Below are positions 1-13,597 of a stretch of 64,000 bases of DNA, in pieces. Positions within the stretch are counted from its first letter, which is position 1; the number at the start of each line of letters is the position of its first letter. The position numbers and the translations under genes were made by a program. The notes under the pieces are model-generated. The model was given only the letters and a program-made list of their open reading frames with translations, searched no databases and had not been told where the DNA came from. The stretch comes from Hofstenia miamia (lineage: Eukaryota; Xenacoelomorpha; Acoela; Hofsteniidae), in NCBI GenBank assembly GCA_900660155.1, contig CABFPE010000006.1, positions 160,172-224,171 of the forward strand, in the 5' to 3' direction.

Positions 1-1409
1 TGGCTTGGGCATTAAAACCGTAGGGGACAATCGAGTTCTGGTTACTTGTGCATCATTATCTACATCTTTTTGAAAAATCTTCCAATGATCATTCCATCTG
101 CATGTCAGATAATTATCACTATATTTAATTTCCACAATCTTCTGCTTACTGTTTATTATATTATTTCTAATATTTTTCATAAGATGGACAAAATCATAAA
201 GCAAGAAAATGTTGCGATTAGTGTCATTTGAATGAAAAGCTCGCCAAGGAGTCTTTGAAGATTGAAGAGAAAATTCTTTAAAAAATGCTTTGTTTACAGA
301 AAAATTATCTGTTGATACACCAGTAATAATTCCATAATTGCATTCAACAACTTTTGCAAGCTTGGAGAAGTATTCAAATTGAAACTTACATGTATTCCTG
401 TACATTGGCAATAGATAGCCTATGAATGAAAATCTTCCTGTAATTGAACTGACCATCATACATAGAATTGTACGTGCTGGTTGTGATGGTTCATCAATAG
501 AAAAACCGTAGACGCTTCCAGCAGAATATTGAATTGAAGGCTTAATGTAAATTTCGTCTATTAATATAATACAGTGCCTTTCTTGAACATTAGCAGCTGT
601 AAAAACATTCTTACAAGTAACTGATAACTCTTCATCTGAACAAACATCTTTAGCAGAAGTAAGTTTTGATTTAATTGTTGTGGGGTGTGGAAGTGTAAAA
701 TAATTTCTTAAAAATATGTGAGCACTTCTACTTTAAAGAAACAAATAAATAGCAAATTTATTCATTGACATCGAATAATGAACAGACTTGGATGCAGAGT
801 GTGATAATTGTTCTAACAATAGTATTTGTGGCGAAGTTAATATAACCAATTCATCATGAAGTAATAAATTTGCAAATGTTTTGACAACGTGGTTGGCATC
901 TATCTCCGCAAGTCGCGTGTGATTGATTAATTCTTATAAATGGCTCCAATATTGCAACTTATAAGAGAATCCCAAAAGATGACGAATATTCATAACTTTA
1001 CAGCTGATTTTAAAGCATGTAACTGCAAAACTGGATTTAATTTCAACTGAAAACAAACACTTATTCCAAGAGATTTCAGCCACAGTAATGCACTCATGTC
1101 CAATGTTAATAAAATATTTTTTGATGAATCTCTTACTGACTTCTTCACAAAAGTTGTCAAAATCATTTGGGATACAATTATGCTCCAAAAACGATTTCAT
1201 TTCACAAGGCACAGAAGTTCTGGATTCACAGGAAACATTGCGTTTGTGTATGTCCCGAGGTTTGAACATTGGCGTTTGAATAGTACAACTTTTTGGTACA
1301 TTAAAAATCTAAGGAGGATCTATTGGGACAAAATGTCGTTTAACACGTTTTTTGCAGCGTCTTCGGGGCAATGAAGACTGCACACGCCCAAATACTTTGC
1401 TGGTGATTT
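1..1409 (-). pseudogene. P-element/THAP9-like transposase, body (broken, runs off window start)
   Basis: Read on the - strand, the stretch about 700-490 encodes ILIDEIYIKPSIQYSAG followed by VYGFSIDEPSQ. This resembles the catalytic 'DE(M/I).(L/I)K' block of P-element and THAP9 transposases. Farther on, about 215-150, it reads YDFVHLMKNIRNNII, matching the P-family 'D..H..K.(I/A)RN' block. Upstream, 1409-1318 encodes KSPAKYLGVCSLHCPEDA, the second half of a THAP zinc finger (C-x2-H), starting at a splice acceptor. A further reading frame, 1269-934, lies between. The body is interrupted by in-frame stops (for example after FAIYLFL near 735) and by frame changes, so this copy is inactive. Its 3' part lies outside the window. 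This is a plain cut-and-paste DNA transposon; terminal repeats were not found. Confidence 0.75.
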
Positions 1410-2030
1410 CTAAAGTTATTATCATTCAAACAAAAACGCTTTAAATTATTGATAAAGATATTAAGTAAATGTTTTAAAATTTTACAAAAAATAATGAATT
1501 GAATTTATTTATGAAATATTCAATTTTTAAAATACTTAATTTTTCTAAGCAATAGATTGATAAGAAACCACAAATTGCATTGGAAAATTTCAGTAAATTT
1601 TTCCCGTTAAAGACATTTCAAACAACATTAAATGCTCATCTTTCATAAATATAATTCAATTTGCATTGAAAAAACGCAATTAATTAATGAGGACGGTTTG
1701 CAAATTATATTATACATTAAAAGCCAGGGGCTGGAAGGTTTATGATCAGCTTCACATTTAATTTTAATGAAAGACTTTGTACTTATTGTGGTTGTAAAAC
1801 TTTAGTACTTATAATTAAAACCATCTAATTGAAAAATGAAATTAATTAATTGAAATTGAACAGAGCGTGATAGAAAAATGTATCATATATGATATATTCT
1901 GTCTCTGTCTCAGGTTAGTTCGAAATGAACCACAATATCCAAACATAATACCATATAAATAATTTATGGTAAAATTTGATTATTAAACCTTGGTAGCAAA
2001 TTCCCAAAAAAATATTATTCAAATCTATAC

Positions 2031-2162
2031 CTTCAGAACGTTGGGCAGTGCTTTGAGCCATCTGGACATGTCCTCTTTATTTGTGGGGAAGCTATAAACA
2101 GCATGCTTAGCTTCATTTCGATAGTTAGTACGGCAATTAAACACAGAGAATTTCTTTGGCAT
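2031..2162 (-). pseudogene. THAP zinc-finger first exon of the P-like transposase
   Basis: The ATG at 2162-2160 opens 44 codons (MPKKFSVFNCRTNYRNEAKH, then a VYSFP and an RWLKALPN block) and stops at a clean GTATAG donor after 2031. The order start-Met, C, N.Y, FP, W is the THAP domain signature; the first zinc cysteine is replaced (FSVFNC where C..(F/Y).C is usual). Both this exon and the acceptor at 1409 are phase 0, so they splice in frame to the C-x2-H half at 1409. The 621-bp intron shows nothing else. The mutated zinc ligand supports decay. Confidence 0.7.
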
Positions 2163-3955
2163 TTCTTCTATGACGCCTATTTATTAACAACGTTGCTTTT
2201 AATTAGTCTGTGCAAAACACAGCAATTTAGCAATATATTACCTCTACGCTAGAGGCGCAACGGGCTTCCGTTTACACTGGGCCTTCTTATTAATCCACAC
2301 TTCGCAATTAGCGCTTAGTCCTATTTAATCCTTGATTATATAAATCTACAAGATCTATATAGGTTTCTTAAATACACGAATCGGACATAAAATTTTACTT
2401 CAAGAAATATCTTAATGATATAAATAAATATGTTTCAGTGCTTGTGGATTTTTATTTTGCTCAAAAAATTTTTTCCTAAAAATCTTCTCCCAAAACCGGG
2501 GTGCGGCTTATCTACGGATGCGGCTTATACACGGGTAAATACGGTAGTCGCATTTGGTCATACATCTATATATTATGTTTATATGTTGCAGATAGAAATT
2601 TCAGATACAAAATTATTAGCCAGATTAATCCGAATTTTGTATTAAGACATGACCTACTATAATAGTAGGTCATGATTAAGATCATTCAAAATATTTTGTA
2701 ACGATTTTATATCAAGTAAGTTCCATAGTATATGTATCAGTGATTATTACAATAACTAAAATTTGAAAGGATATTTACTAAAAGAGCTCTTTGTTAGCAC
2801 CGATTTATGATTGCAGCATTTTAGTCCTGAACAAATATGTTGAATAAAAAATTTTTATATAATTATATATAATTAAAGAGAATCCTACATTACACAAAAT
2901 TCTAGATTCTGTTAATGTCTAGATTTACCCCTGCCTCTGGACTGAAGTGTAAGCTACATAATGTTGATCAAAGATGGAAATTTTATTTAAAAAAATTAAA
3001 TTTTATTAATTTTATATGCAAGTTTTTGCAAAGTTATTATAGATTTTTTATAAGACTTTAGTAAAAAATCAAAAAAAAATAGTAAAACTTTGGTAAAATA
3101 TTAATAAAAATTTGATAAATTTTAATAGTATCAAATTTAATAATTACATAGAGAATTTGAATTTATCAACATCAGTTCAAATGCAAGATCTAAACAACAA
3201 ATGTCCATTATGTGCTACAACACGAAGCCAATTATGCAATCACGCAATTAATAATATTTCACACACATGGAATTCTCTGACTATATATACATTAGCAACA
3301 AGATCAGATTTCTGCAAAAACAAAATTTTCTTTAATAATTTGCACATGTTGAAAGCATTTTCATTGTTATTATCAATTAACTAATTAATAACATTGCGTT
3401 ACTAATTTACAATACTGAGTAAATAAAATTGATTTAGCCAAACAATCATGAAAAAATTATTCTTACAGCATATTCCAGTGACATATATATTATTATGAGA
3501 AAGGTACTTATAAGCGACCTTATTGGCACTGAATTATATGAAAACTTATTTTTATCTTCTCCATGCAAAAAAAATTATCTTTATGGCATTTGCCGCCTTC
3601 AAATTGAAAAAATTAGATTGAGAAAAAATTAATTTTTTATCAATTTTCTTTGGTAAATTTTCAATAAAACAGTTTATGAATTTAAAATGGACATTTTATT
3701 AATTTTCTTTAATTGAAAATCATATTTTTCAATAAAACTTGGCAATCTATAAAAATTCAGTAAAGAAATAATAAAACATTAATTTTCTTTAATTTTTTTC
3801 AATAAATTTTCGATTTTGAATGACAGGTGTATCTAGCCGGATATATTTAGGAAATTTGTAGCCTACATATAATTATAACGTCGAGAATTGCGGTTTAGTT
3901 TTTGTATTAAAACCTGTAATGTTTACACTTGATACCAAATTGTTCTCGATTGCAA
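2163..3955. other. AT-rich intergenic, no gene seen
   Basis: No coding signal is convincing; the open frames at 2430-2645 and 3112-3384 are AT-rich and match nothing I know. It contains a short GC-richer scrap (about 2488-2552, with the word TGCGGCTTAT twice) that looks like repeat debris, and a perfect 12-bp-arm palindrome at 2648-2674. Confidence 0.5.
2648..2674. repeat. Short perfect palindrome
   Basis: Arms CATGACCTACTA (2648-2659) and TAGTAGGTCATG (2663-2674) flank a TAA spacer. It could form a small hairpin or be the fused ends of a lost transposon. No gene is near enough to assign a role. Confidence 0.6.
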
Positions 3956-3958
3956 AAA

Positions 3959-5472
<1,514 letters not shown>

Positions 5473-5485
5473 CTTGTATTTGTTT

Positions 5486-5518
5486 AATAAATTATATTTA
5501 TTTTTTTATTTCAATAAA
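5486..5518 (+). terminator. Tubulin polyadenylation signals
   Basis: AATAAA occurs at 5486-5491 and again at 5513-5518, 14 and 41 bp after the stop codon. If the second is used, cleavage would fall inside or beside the MITE that begins at 5531. Confidence 0.55.
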
Positions 5519-5522
5519 TTTC

Positions 5523-5758
5523 ATGAAATGGGCGTTATTGCAGATCTGGGGACTCTGATATATAAACATATTGTTTCCACGCAACTCTGTATATGACATC
5601 ATGTTGAACTTAAACTTAAATTCTAAATTTTTCAATATTTTATAGACCTAAACAATGAATTTTTAGCATTTGATGATGTAAACCCTTAGCATGTTATTTG
5701 GCCTCACTTCGGCTTTTAGAACTCGGAGTCCCCTGATCTGCAATAACGCCATGAAATG
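5523..5758. mobile_element. MITE, hAT-like 8-bp target duplication
   Basis: A 220-bp element (5531-5750) has terminal inverted repeats of about 26 bp, beginning GGCGTTATTGCAGATC and ending GATCTGCAATAACGCC. It is flanked by a perfect 8-bp direct repeat ATGAAATG (5523-5530 and 5751-5758). The 8-bp duplication points to hAT-type mobilisation; the TIR does not begin with the usual CAG. It has no coding capacity. Confidence 0.85.
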
Positions 5759-5763
5759 TATAG

Positions 5764-6248
5764 TATACATTGGTGTTATTACATAATAGTACCCTTAATA
5801 TTTTTACATATTTATACCTTAATTTTTATGCTGATTTCAAATATAATCATTTTTACTGGAAACTTAAATTTAACAAATTAATTGAAAATATTCTTCATAG
5901 TAACAAACGTAATTTATTGTGACAAACAGCTTTGGATTAAAAATTATTAGTAAAATTTTAAGTAATTTCTTATTAGAGGGCACTTTTTCCGAGATTTCTG
6001 ATATTTTATAAAGCTAACCATAGCCTACTACCAATAGCTTATTTCTTTATTTTATAAACCCAAGTCCGCTATAATTCTATAGTAATTAACTGCTATTTTA
6101 TTTTAGTTTCCATAGAGATTTTCAATTAATAATTTGTTAAATTTTAGTTTCCGGAAAAAATAATTGAAATTAGCATAAAAAATAAGGTATAAATATGTAA
6201 AAAAATTATTTTTTATTGAGTACTATTCTGCAATAACGCCTATGCATG
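5764..6248. mobile_element. Long-TIR MITE, same end sequence as its neighbour
   Basis: Element 5772-6240 has inverted repeats of about 130 bp (roughly 5772-5905 against 6105-6240). The right end is CTGCAATAACGCC, shared with the MITE at 5531-5750; the left end has decayed to GGTGTTATTACA. Flanks TATACATT (5764-5771) and TATGCATG (6241-6248) agree at 6 of 8 positions, consistent with an aged 8-bp target duplication. It appears older than its neighbour. Confidence 0.75.
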
Positions 6249-8360
6249 TTATAATTCTCGTTATTTAAATTAAGCGTATGTAGATCAATTGAATTAGTTG
6301 GTTTTGTGCAGAACTGCGCAATTAAATTATTTAGCTGTGAATGCTTCCCAGATTTGATTTTAATGTAGCATGATTTTTTGAAAAAAATATTTAGGGGGCT
6401 AACACACATTGGGTGTATGAAAATCACTTATTTCAAATTTTCTCATCAGTATGCAAATAGTTTTAAGGTTGCAACGTGATTTTGAAACAGCTTTATGTAT
6501 CGAAATTTGGCATTTATCATCACAATGCCATTCAACAACTTAAATCATAATTTTTTGCAAAATTTATCTACGGTATAAGATATTCTATTGCTGTAGATTT
6601 TACTTTGTAAAACTGATTAATCTTTGAACAATGTCGATAAATGTACAAATTTAAATGCATTAACGTCAATTCTCTTATAATTGCTCTAACTGTAGCGGAC
6701 ACTAATCGCTCAGCCAACGAATGTGCGGCAACTCGAATCGTGCTGAGCATTCTAGTTTAAACTAAAATACACAGAGCGACAACTGAAAACAGTTTACGTT
6801 AGCGGAATATACTTTTGTTACCCCGCTTTCAATTAGCGCAATTTACCAAGATTCAAATTCAAGAAAAATAGCAATCAACCAAAAATCCTAATCTAAATTT
6901 TGTACACGTGAAATACCAACTTTTTTTTTAATCCAAAAAACGACTATTTTTACTTGAAAAATTTCAACAAAAGCCAAACATACATTTTTACAATCTCAAG
7001 TAAAAATTTTTGTTGTGAAAAAACTTTTTGTATTGCAGTTTTCCCATTTGAAGGAAATTGTAAACGAAGCATTAATATTTGTGCATTTTAGTATTAGAAT
7101 ATTTCTCTGAATTTTAAAATTTAACAATACAAATTAATAATATTGCGATTTAAGCTTTCCGTTGATTTCCAATAAAAATGCAAATAAATCCATTCACATT
7201 CGGAGAACAATTAAAATATCAAGCTAAATTTAAAGTCATGTAGCTAAAATTGGAAAAAAATTCACCCGTAAATGGTTAGCACAAATTGATAAACCATATT
7301 CTTTTATCTATTCCTTAATTCGAAATCTTGCTATTGTTTTAAACAATTAGTAAAAGTAACTTTATTTCAAAAATATATTAACTATATCAATTTTAAAGTG
7401 AAATATTAACTTTTTGTTAGCCTAATAACTTTTTAATTAAGCTCTACCTAATCACTTAAAATCTATTTTTACAACTTTCCGAATGATTCGAGTTTGTGTT
7501 AAGATATATAAACTATTAAGCCTCTGAAACAAATAAGCTAATATTTAAAACTCAGTTTGCACTGTAGTCCCTCCTTTTAACGTTAATTTTAGTTGTAGCA
7601 ATTCAAGCAATTTAATTGGCTGAATTGCGATAGAATAACATCTCAAGGAATGTGGCAATAAATATCGAGAATTGTTTACAGTTGGAATTAATCTATTTTA
7701 GTTTATTATTGCATTCAGCGCGATTGCAGTTACCTACAACTAAAATGCCCTAAAGTTAACGTTGGCAGAGCGCCATTGCACCCATTTTTTTTGTAAATAT
7801 AGTTATTTGTTATCATTCTTGACGCTATTCAGATAATAACCAGTTTTGTAATTGAAAATATTATCTGAATAAAGAATATCTTATCTTATCTTATCTATAT
7901 TATGTACAACAAAGTTCTTTTCGGCTAAGGATATTGTATAATTAATGTAACATTTTTAAAATGTCCAAGTTTTTCCACAGGTGAACAAATGTTTTAGAAT
8001 TATTTCTTTAACATGTTTGTGAAGTCACCGAGGGTATTCATGCAATTGTCTTATTGCATTATTTAGAGATTTCGTTTAATACAGTTATTTCGTTGAACTT
8101 GTATGAACATTTTGGAATTTTGATGCAATTAAAAGATGAAGTGATTTATAAAGTTTAGTGTCCGTGTTTATTTGAATTAACTGTTTGGGACTTGGAATTA
8201 ATCTATTAATACAGTACATTTTTTCATGCACCACAATGTTCCGCTTATGTTGAGTTTCAAATTTTTCTAGTTTTGCATAAAATCAAATTCTATTGTGAAG
8301 CAATTCAGCACATACGATATGTCATGCACTCCTTAATTCCCTAGCGTTTAATTAATGTAT
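6249..8360. other. AT-rich intergenic with a LINE-like 3' tail
   Basis: No gene is seen. At about 7858-7895 a polyadenylation-like GAATAAAG is followed by a run of TTATC units. This is typical of the 3' end of a non-LTR element or a SINE that uses its machinery. The frames at 6206-6427 and 6568-6750 (-) look like chance. Confidence 0.4.
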
Positions 8361-8723
8361 CAGAGATGGACATATGCCGGGCTGAAGAAATTGAAAAAAT
8401 GGGCCACATTTTTGAAAAACTGAATATTCCGTAACAGTGCATTAAATTTTATCTAAATTATAATTATAATTTTGAAAAATAATATTTTCATTTTGTAGAT
8501 TTTACATTAGGTTCATATACTTTTCTAAATTTCAATTTAAAATCTTCAATGTCAGTGTTTAGAATTTATTAGATGTATCTCTATCATACCAAATGTTTGT
8601 GGAGCAAACCAACAAATTAAAGAAATTTTTATGCCAAGTATTATGAAAATAGGCCGAGTTTGCATTAAATTAAATGGTACGGATTCGGGCAGGGTCTAAA
8701 TTTTCCGCTCATGTCCATTTCTG
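8361..8723. mobile_element. hAT-like MITE candidate
   Basis: The ends are CAGAGATGGACAT (8361) and ATGTCCATTTCTG (to 8723), inverted repeats with one mismatch and the CAGA...GG start frequent among hAT elements. The interior is AT-rich and non-coding. The flanking 8-mers do not match, so the insertion is old or the boundaries are slightly off. Confidence 0.5.
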
Positions 8724-9655
8724 TGTAACATTAAGTACATAAAAATATCGTTTAGCAAAATCGGCTGCAAAAGTATGAAATTTATTTCAAAAATATTTTT
8801 CCGCAATAGCAATTAAGTTCAAGAATAGGTTTTTCAAGAGATTATTTCCCTGCAATATGTTTTCTTAAAAAGTGATGTACGTTTGATATAACACCACTTT
8901 CTAAAGTAATATAATTTTGCGCGACTATGTCATTTAAATAAAATATAACACTTCAAGCGAAATATAGCCCAAACAGGTTGCATTTTACTAAAACAAGCAC
9001 TGCTGTTAATGCCTCAATTCATTTTGTCTGGCCTTTTACAGCAGCTTGATTAACATGTAAAATGACCTATCCAGCCACTAGTCACACACTAGCGGTTGTC
9101 TTCATGCATACTGAGTGATGGATAATAGAATAGTGAACTTCTTGTTTTCCTTAACACTTGTTTTCCTGCGCTTTTTCGTAGCAGTTATTCCAAAGTTTTG
9201 TGATTTTGAGATATCAAAAATATTTTAGCATAAGCATTTTGCGATACAATAATTAATATGCAAATTATGCGCATATTAATTATTAGGTTCTGTAGCAAAT
9301 TACTAAATATGAATCAAGAGAAAGGTCTTTAATGCAAACAAAACATCGAAAACATTTAATTATAATTTTGCATTGAAAATTATGCATTGGTTTCAATTTA
9401 TAACCGTTACATACAAAACAGTTATTTTAGAAAATCTCAAAATATGTCAGTTTTTCATGGACTTTTTTTAAATTGCTATAACTTTGTAACCCTTGACCCT
9501 ATCTGCATATTTTTTGCTTCAAAAGTTGCAGAAAAATTTAAAGAAAAATTCATAGAAGGATAATTTATTTTCAAAAAACGGTCTCTGAGTTATATCTAAA
9601 ATTATGGAGGGGGTAAAATCGGCACCCAAGGCAAAATGCGGTTAAAATAATAAAT
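8724..9655. other. AT-rich intergenic, nothing recognised
   Basis: No coding frame, tRNA or clear repeat boundary was seen. Confidence 0.4.
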
Positions 9656-12036
9656 TTGATAAAAACATATACAGATATGCAAAAAATATATGACTTCGAC
9701 AAAAAATTTGATTAACCTCTTTGTCGGCGGTCTGAAGTTTGAATGGACACCGGGTATCTAAATCAATGGGGATATGCTATAACCTCCAAATGATGTCAAG
9801 TATGTTCATTGTTATGTGAAGATACCGCTTTTAATAGTAAAATGATAATGCTTCATTGAGTCACTTGTAAAATTGTTAATTACTTTTTTTAGAAAACGAA
9901 CTCAGCTTAACAAAGGTAATTTGTATATGTGTAATCTGTTACATCTAGAATACTAGAAGGTAATGATGTGCGGGTATATCTTTCTTAATATTGCACCTGG
10001 CCGGCAAAAATCCATTCTTATAGATACCCAAAATTTTATACCCATACCCGAAAAGGAAATTTGCTTTGCTGCTATTAAGAAGTTTAAGATTTCCAATAAA
10101 TTTTGAGCGCTAACCAAGTTCATTATATGTTTATTTTTTCAGCATTATATTTATGAAAATAACTTATTTAAAATAAACAATAATTTTGCCAACTCACCCG
10201 TGCACTCCTATGCAGGCTGGTATAACCCAGTATACACTCTAAAATTCCGATTGTCTTAAGTTTCCTGATGCATTTTAAGTATTTCGTACACTCATTGCAC
10301 TCTAGTATAAATCACAATCACACTAAGCTCTGGACATTTAATGAGTAATTAAATGTTCAAAACTTAAAAAGACAAAGCTACTTTCGTAACAGAGGCCATT
10401 TCGTGACATTTCAATTTTAAATGTAAAAATTCTGCTGTAGAATATCTAAAATATTTGGGAATAATATATCTATAGGACTTTTGTCATGTGATTTTTATTT
10501 TGTAGTTTTTATTTCTCAATGTAAAACGGGCAATGGGTATTAGAAGATACACGGTCGAAATGCGAGCGCGGCAGCGTAAGTCTGCCAACACAAAACGCTA
10601 GTTTGAGATCGAGCTCACACCATCGCTTTTGTGAGGACGAGATCAATGTTCGAGGTTTGAGGTTACAGTTTTGGTTTTATGGAAACTCATCATTTTGCGT
10701 TTTTGACCTAGTTGAGCTATTTGCGTAGGCTCCTCTGTAAAATGTTTTGGATTAAATGGAATCTGGTACTTACTCAAACAGGATGCTTCAAACAACCGTA
10801 TTTCAATTCGTTTAGTGGCATATTTTTAGGGCAAATGTGTAACAGNTTGATAAAAACATATACAGATATGCAAAAAATATATGACTTCGACAAAAAATTT
10901 GATTAACCTCTTTGTCGGCGGTCTGAAGTTTGAATGGACACCGGGTATCTAAATCAATGGGGATATGCTATAACCTCCAAATGATGTCAAGTATGTTCAT
11001 TGTTATGTGAAGATACCGCTTTTAATAGTAAAATGATAATGCTTCATTGAGTCACTTGTAAAATTGTTAATTACTTTTTTTAGAAAACGAACTCAGCTTA
11101 ACAAAGGTAATTTGTATATGTGTAATCTGTTACATCTAGAATACTAGAAGGTAATGATGTGCGGGTATATCTTTCTTAATATTGCACCTGGCCGGCAAAA
11201 ATCCATTCTTATAGATACCCAAAATTTTATACCCATACCCGAAAAGGAAATTTGCTTTGCTGCTATTAAGAAGTTTAAGATTTCCAATAAATTTTGAGCG
11301 CTAACCAAGTTCATTATATGTTTATTTTTTCAGCATTATATTTATGAAAATAACTTATTTAAAATAAACAATAATTTTGCCAACTCACCCGTGCACTCCT
11401 ATGCAGGCTGGTATAACCCAGTATACACTCTAAAATTCCGATTGTCTTAAGTTTCCTGATGCATTTTAAGTATTTCGTACACTCATTGCACTCTAGTATA
11501 AATCACAATCACACTAAGCTCTGGACATTTAATGAGTAATTAAATGTTCAAAACTTAAAAAGACAAAGCTACTTTCGTAACAGAGGCCATTTCGTGACAT
11601 TTCAATTTTAAATGTAAAAATTCTGCTGTAGAATATCTAAAATATTTGGGAATAATATATCTATAGGACTTTTGTCATGTGATTTTTATTTTGTAGTTTT
11701 TATTTCTCAATGTAAAACGGGCAATGGGTATTAGAAGATACACGGTCGAAATGCGAGCGCGGCAGCGTAAGTCTGCCAACACAAAACGCTAGTTTGAGAT
11801 CGAGCTCACACCATCGCTTTTGTGAGGACGAGATCAATGTTCGAGGTTTGAGGTTACAGTTTTGGTTTTATGGAAACTCATCATTTTGCGTTTTTGACCT
11901 AGTTGAGCTATTTGCGTAGGCTCCTCTGTAAAATGTTTTGGATTAAATGGAATCTGGTACTTACTCAAACAGGATGCTTCAAACAACCGTATTTCAATTC
12001 GTTTAGTGGCATATTTTTAGGGCAAATGTGTAACAG
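9656..12036 (+). repeat. Two 1190-bp direct copies separated by one N
   Basis: 9656-10845 and 10847-12036 begin with the same TTGATAAAAACATATACAG and end with the same GGCAAATGTGTAACAG. They have exactly equal length and I found no difference between them by reading. The only separator is an N at 10846. A duplicated flank either side of a token N is the usual mark of an unresolved overlap between contigs, so the true genome probably has one copy. Neither copy contains a recognisable gene; the frame at 10712-10906 spans the N. Confidence 0.9.
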
Positions 12037-12528
12037 GTGTTTATTAAAATCTAACAAATTGCTCTAAGCAAATTTATATCAATGGTTTTCGCAAAATTTA
12101 TTTCATATATAAGTTTACAGATTGTAAGACGTCAGAGCCTGCATTTTTGTAGAACCATGTCCATGAAATACAGAAAAACGCACACATTGAAGTGCAATTC
12201 TAAATCCTTGTTGAATTGAATATTTTCAAATATGATTTCGTTTTTCAAATTTTGTTTCACCACATAGAGTTTGAATTAAAATCTAAAATCATGAAAAAAG
12301 TAAAAAATAATGGATGATATGATGGAAAAAATTCACTTTTAATTTCGGATTATTTAAAGTATGTGCTTTAGGTAGAGAACACATTTGTCAAGTTTATCAC
12401 ATGAACGATAACTTTCTAAACAAATTTAGAATTTGTAAATTGACGAAATACATTATGGAAGAAGAAAAAAATCTAAATTCAAAAATTGTTTAAGCAATAA
12501 AAATACTGATTAAGCTTGATTACAAGGC
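12037..12528. other. AT-rich intergenic, nothing recognised
   Basis: No coding or repeat structure could be supported. Confidence 0.4.
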
Positions 12529-12740
12529 ATGCTCACATTTCCCTACAGAGATTGAATCAACCCTCACTCAATCTCTGACGGGTCATAATTTTTTAAATCA
12601 CCATCTAAATAAAATATCAGATGTCTCACCATTCTGTAGTAACAAACGATGTCACGAGATTGAAAACATTGGCCATATTGTATTTAGATGTCCACGAAAT
12701 AACGTAAGACGATTGGATTTAGTCGATTAATGTAAGAAGA
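12529..12740 (+). mobile_element. LINE ORF2 C-terminal zinc-knuckle fragment
   Basis: The frame reads TEIESTLTQSLTGHNFLNHH and on through SPFCSNKRCHEIENIGHIVF-RC. 'L.GH..F..HL' followed by a C-x4-C-x7-H-x4-C knuckle and a CP(R) is the C-terminal end of many non-LTR retrotransposon ORF2 proteins. A stop follows at VD. No reverse transcriptase adjoins it, so this is a broken fragment. Confidence 0.6.
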
Positions 12741-13383
12741 ATGAGATACCCTTTACTTTTATGAATAACATCATTAATAATTCCTCAACGTTTTATGCTC
12801 TACTCAAATATCTTAGGAAAACAAAAATGAATTTCATCACGCCATATGGTTAATTTAGTTAATTACCCCTTTTTTTCAATCATTCTTTATCGTATGAACC
12901 ACAAATCTCCTTCAATTGGAGAGTTTTTTACTTTTTTTAATAATGATGATACCTTTAAATAAACTTGTGATATGAAAATCATTTGTAAATATGCTGATTA
13001 TTTTCTTTTATTTCTTACTTGATTCCTTTGTTATCGTGCTATATTTATAGCTTTTCGAAATACACATAAAAATACTGATAACAGCTTTCAAAGAGTCAAG
13101 AAAAAATGCAAACAAAACAGAAATATTTACAAATAATAGTGATAGACGAGTTTAGTGACAAATAAAATATACATATTGGTTTTTGAAAACGTTCTATACT
13201 CCAAGAAATTTAAAATTACCCCAACTATAATAATAAGAGGACATCTGTGGCATGTAATAGAAAAAAATGGTAATTGGTTGCAATTTAGGCCTTTAGGTAG
13301 GGGACATCGTTGTCCACCTGGACATTGTGAGGCTAAATGAAAAATTTACAATCCACTACCTTTTTGTATGTAAATGCCATGCA

Positions 13384-13597
13384 TACAGTAATCTGATGAT
13401 ACATTATTATATACAACCAAATATAAAAATTTACTCAATGCATTAGACAGAGTTATCTTATATTTTGATAAGAATAAAATGAAGCTAAATATCGAACAAA
13501 CAATGTTTATGGTATTAAACAAATCAAACGATGAGCAACTAAGCTTAAAAGTAAACAATAAAATCATAGAAAAAGAAAATCCAATTTTATACCCTTA
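13384..13597 (+). mobile_element. LINE reverse-transcriptase palm fragment
   Basis: The frame holds SDDTLLYTTKYKNLLNAL and then KNKMKLNIEQTMFMVLNKSN. These match the '(Y/F)(A/S)DDT' catalytic block and the 'N.(M/L).LN..KT..M' block just after it in LINE reverse transcriptases. The fragment stops at LYP. It lies on the same strand as the knuckle fragment at 12529 but in the wrong order for one element, so two insertions or a rearrangement are implied. Confidence 0.6.

Noticed and set aside
9656-12036. A biological 1190-bp tandem duplication
   Set aside because: The single N exactly at the junction and equal lengths favour a contig overlap; kept as an assembly finding.
13155-13567. Short frames between the two LINE scraps as one gene
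   Set aside because: The - strand frame is the shadow of the LINE palm fragment; the + strand one has no recognisable motif.
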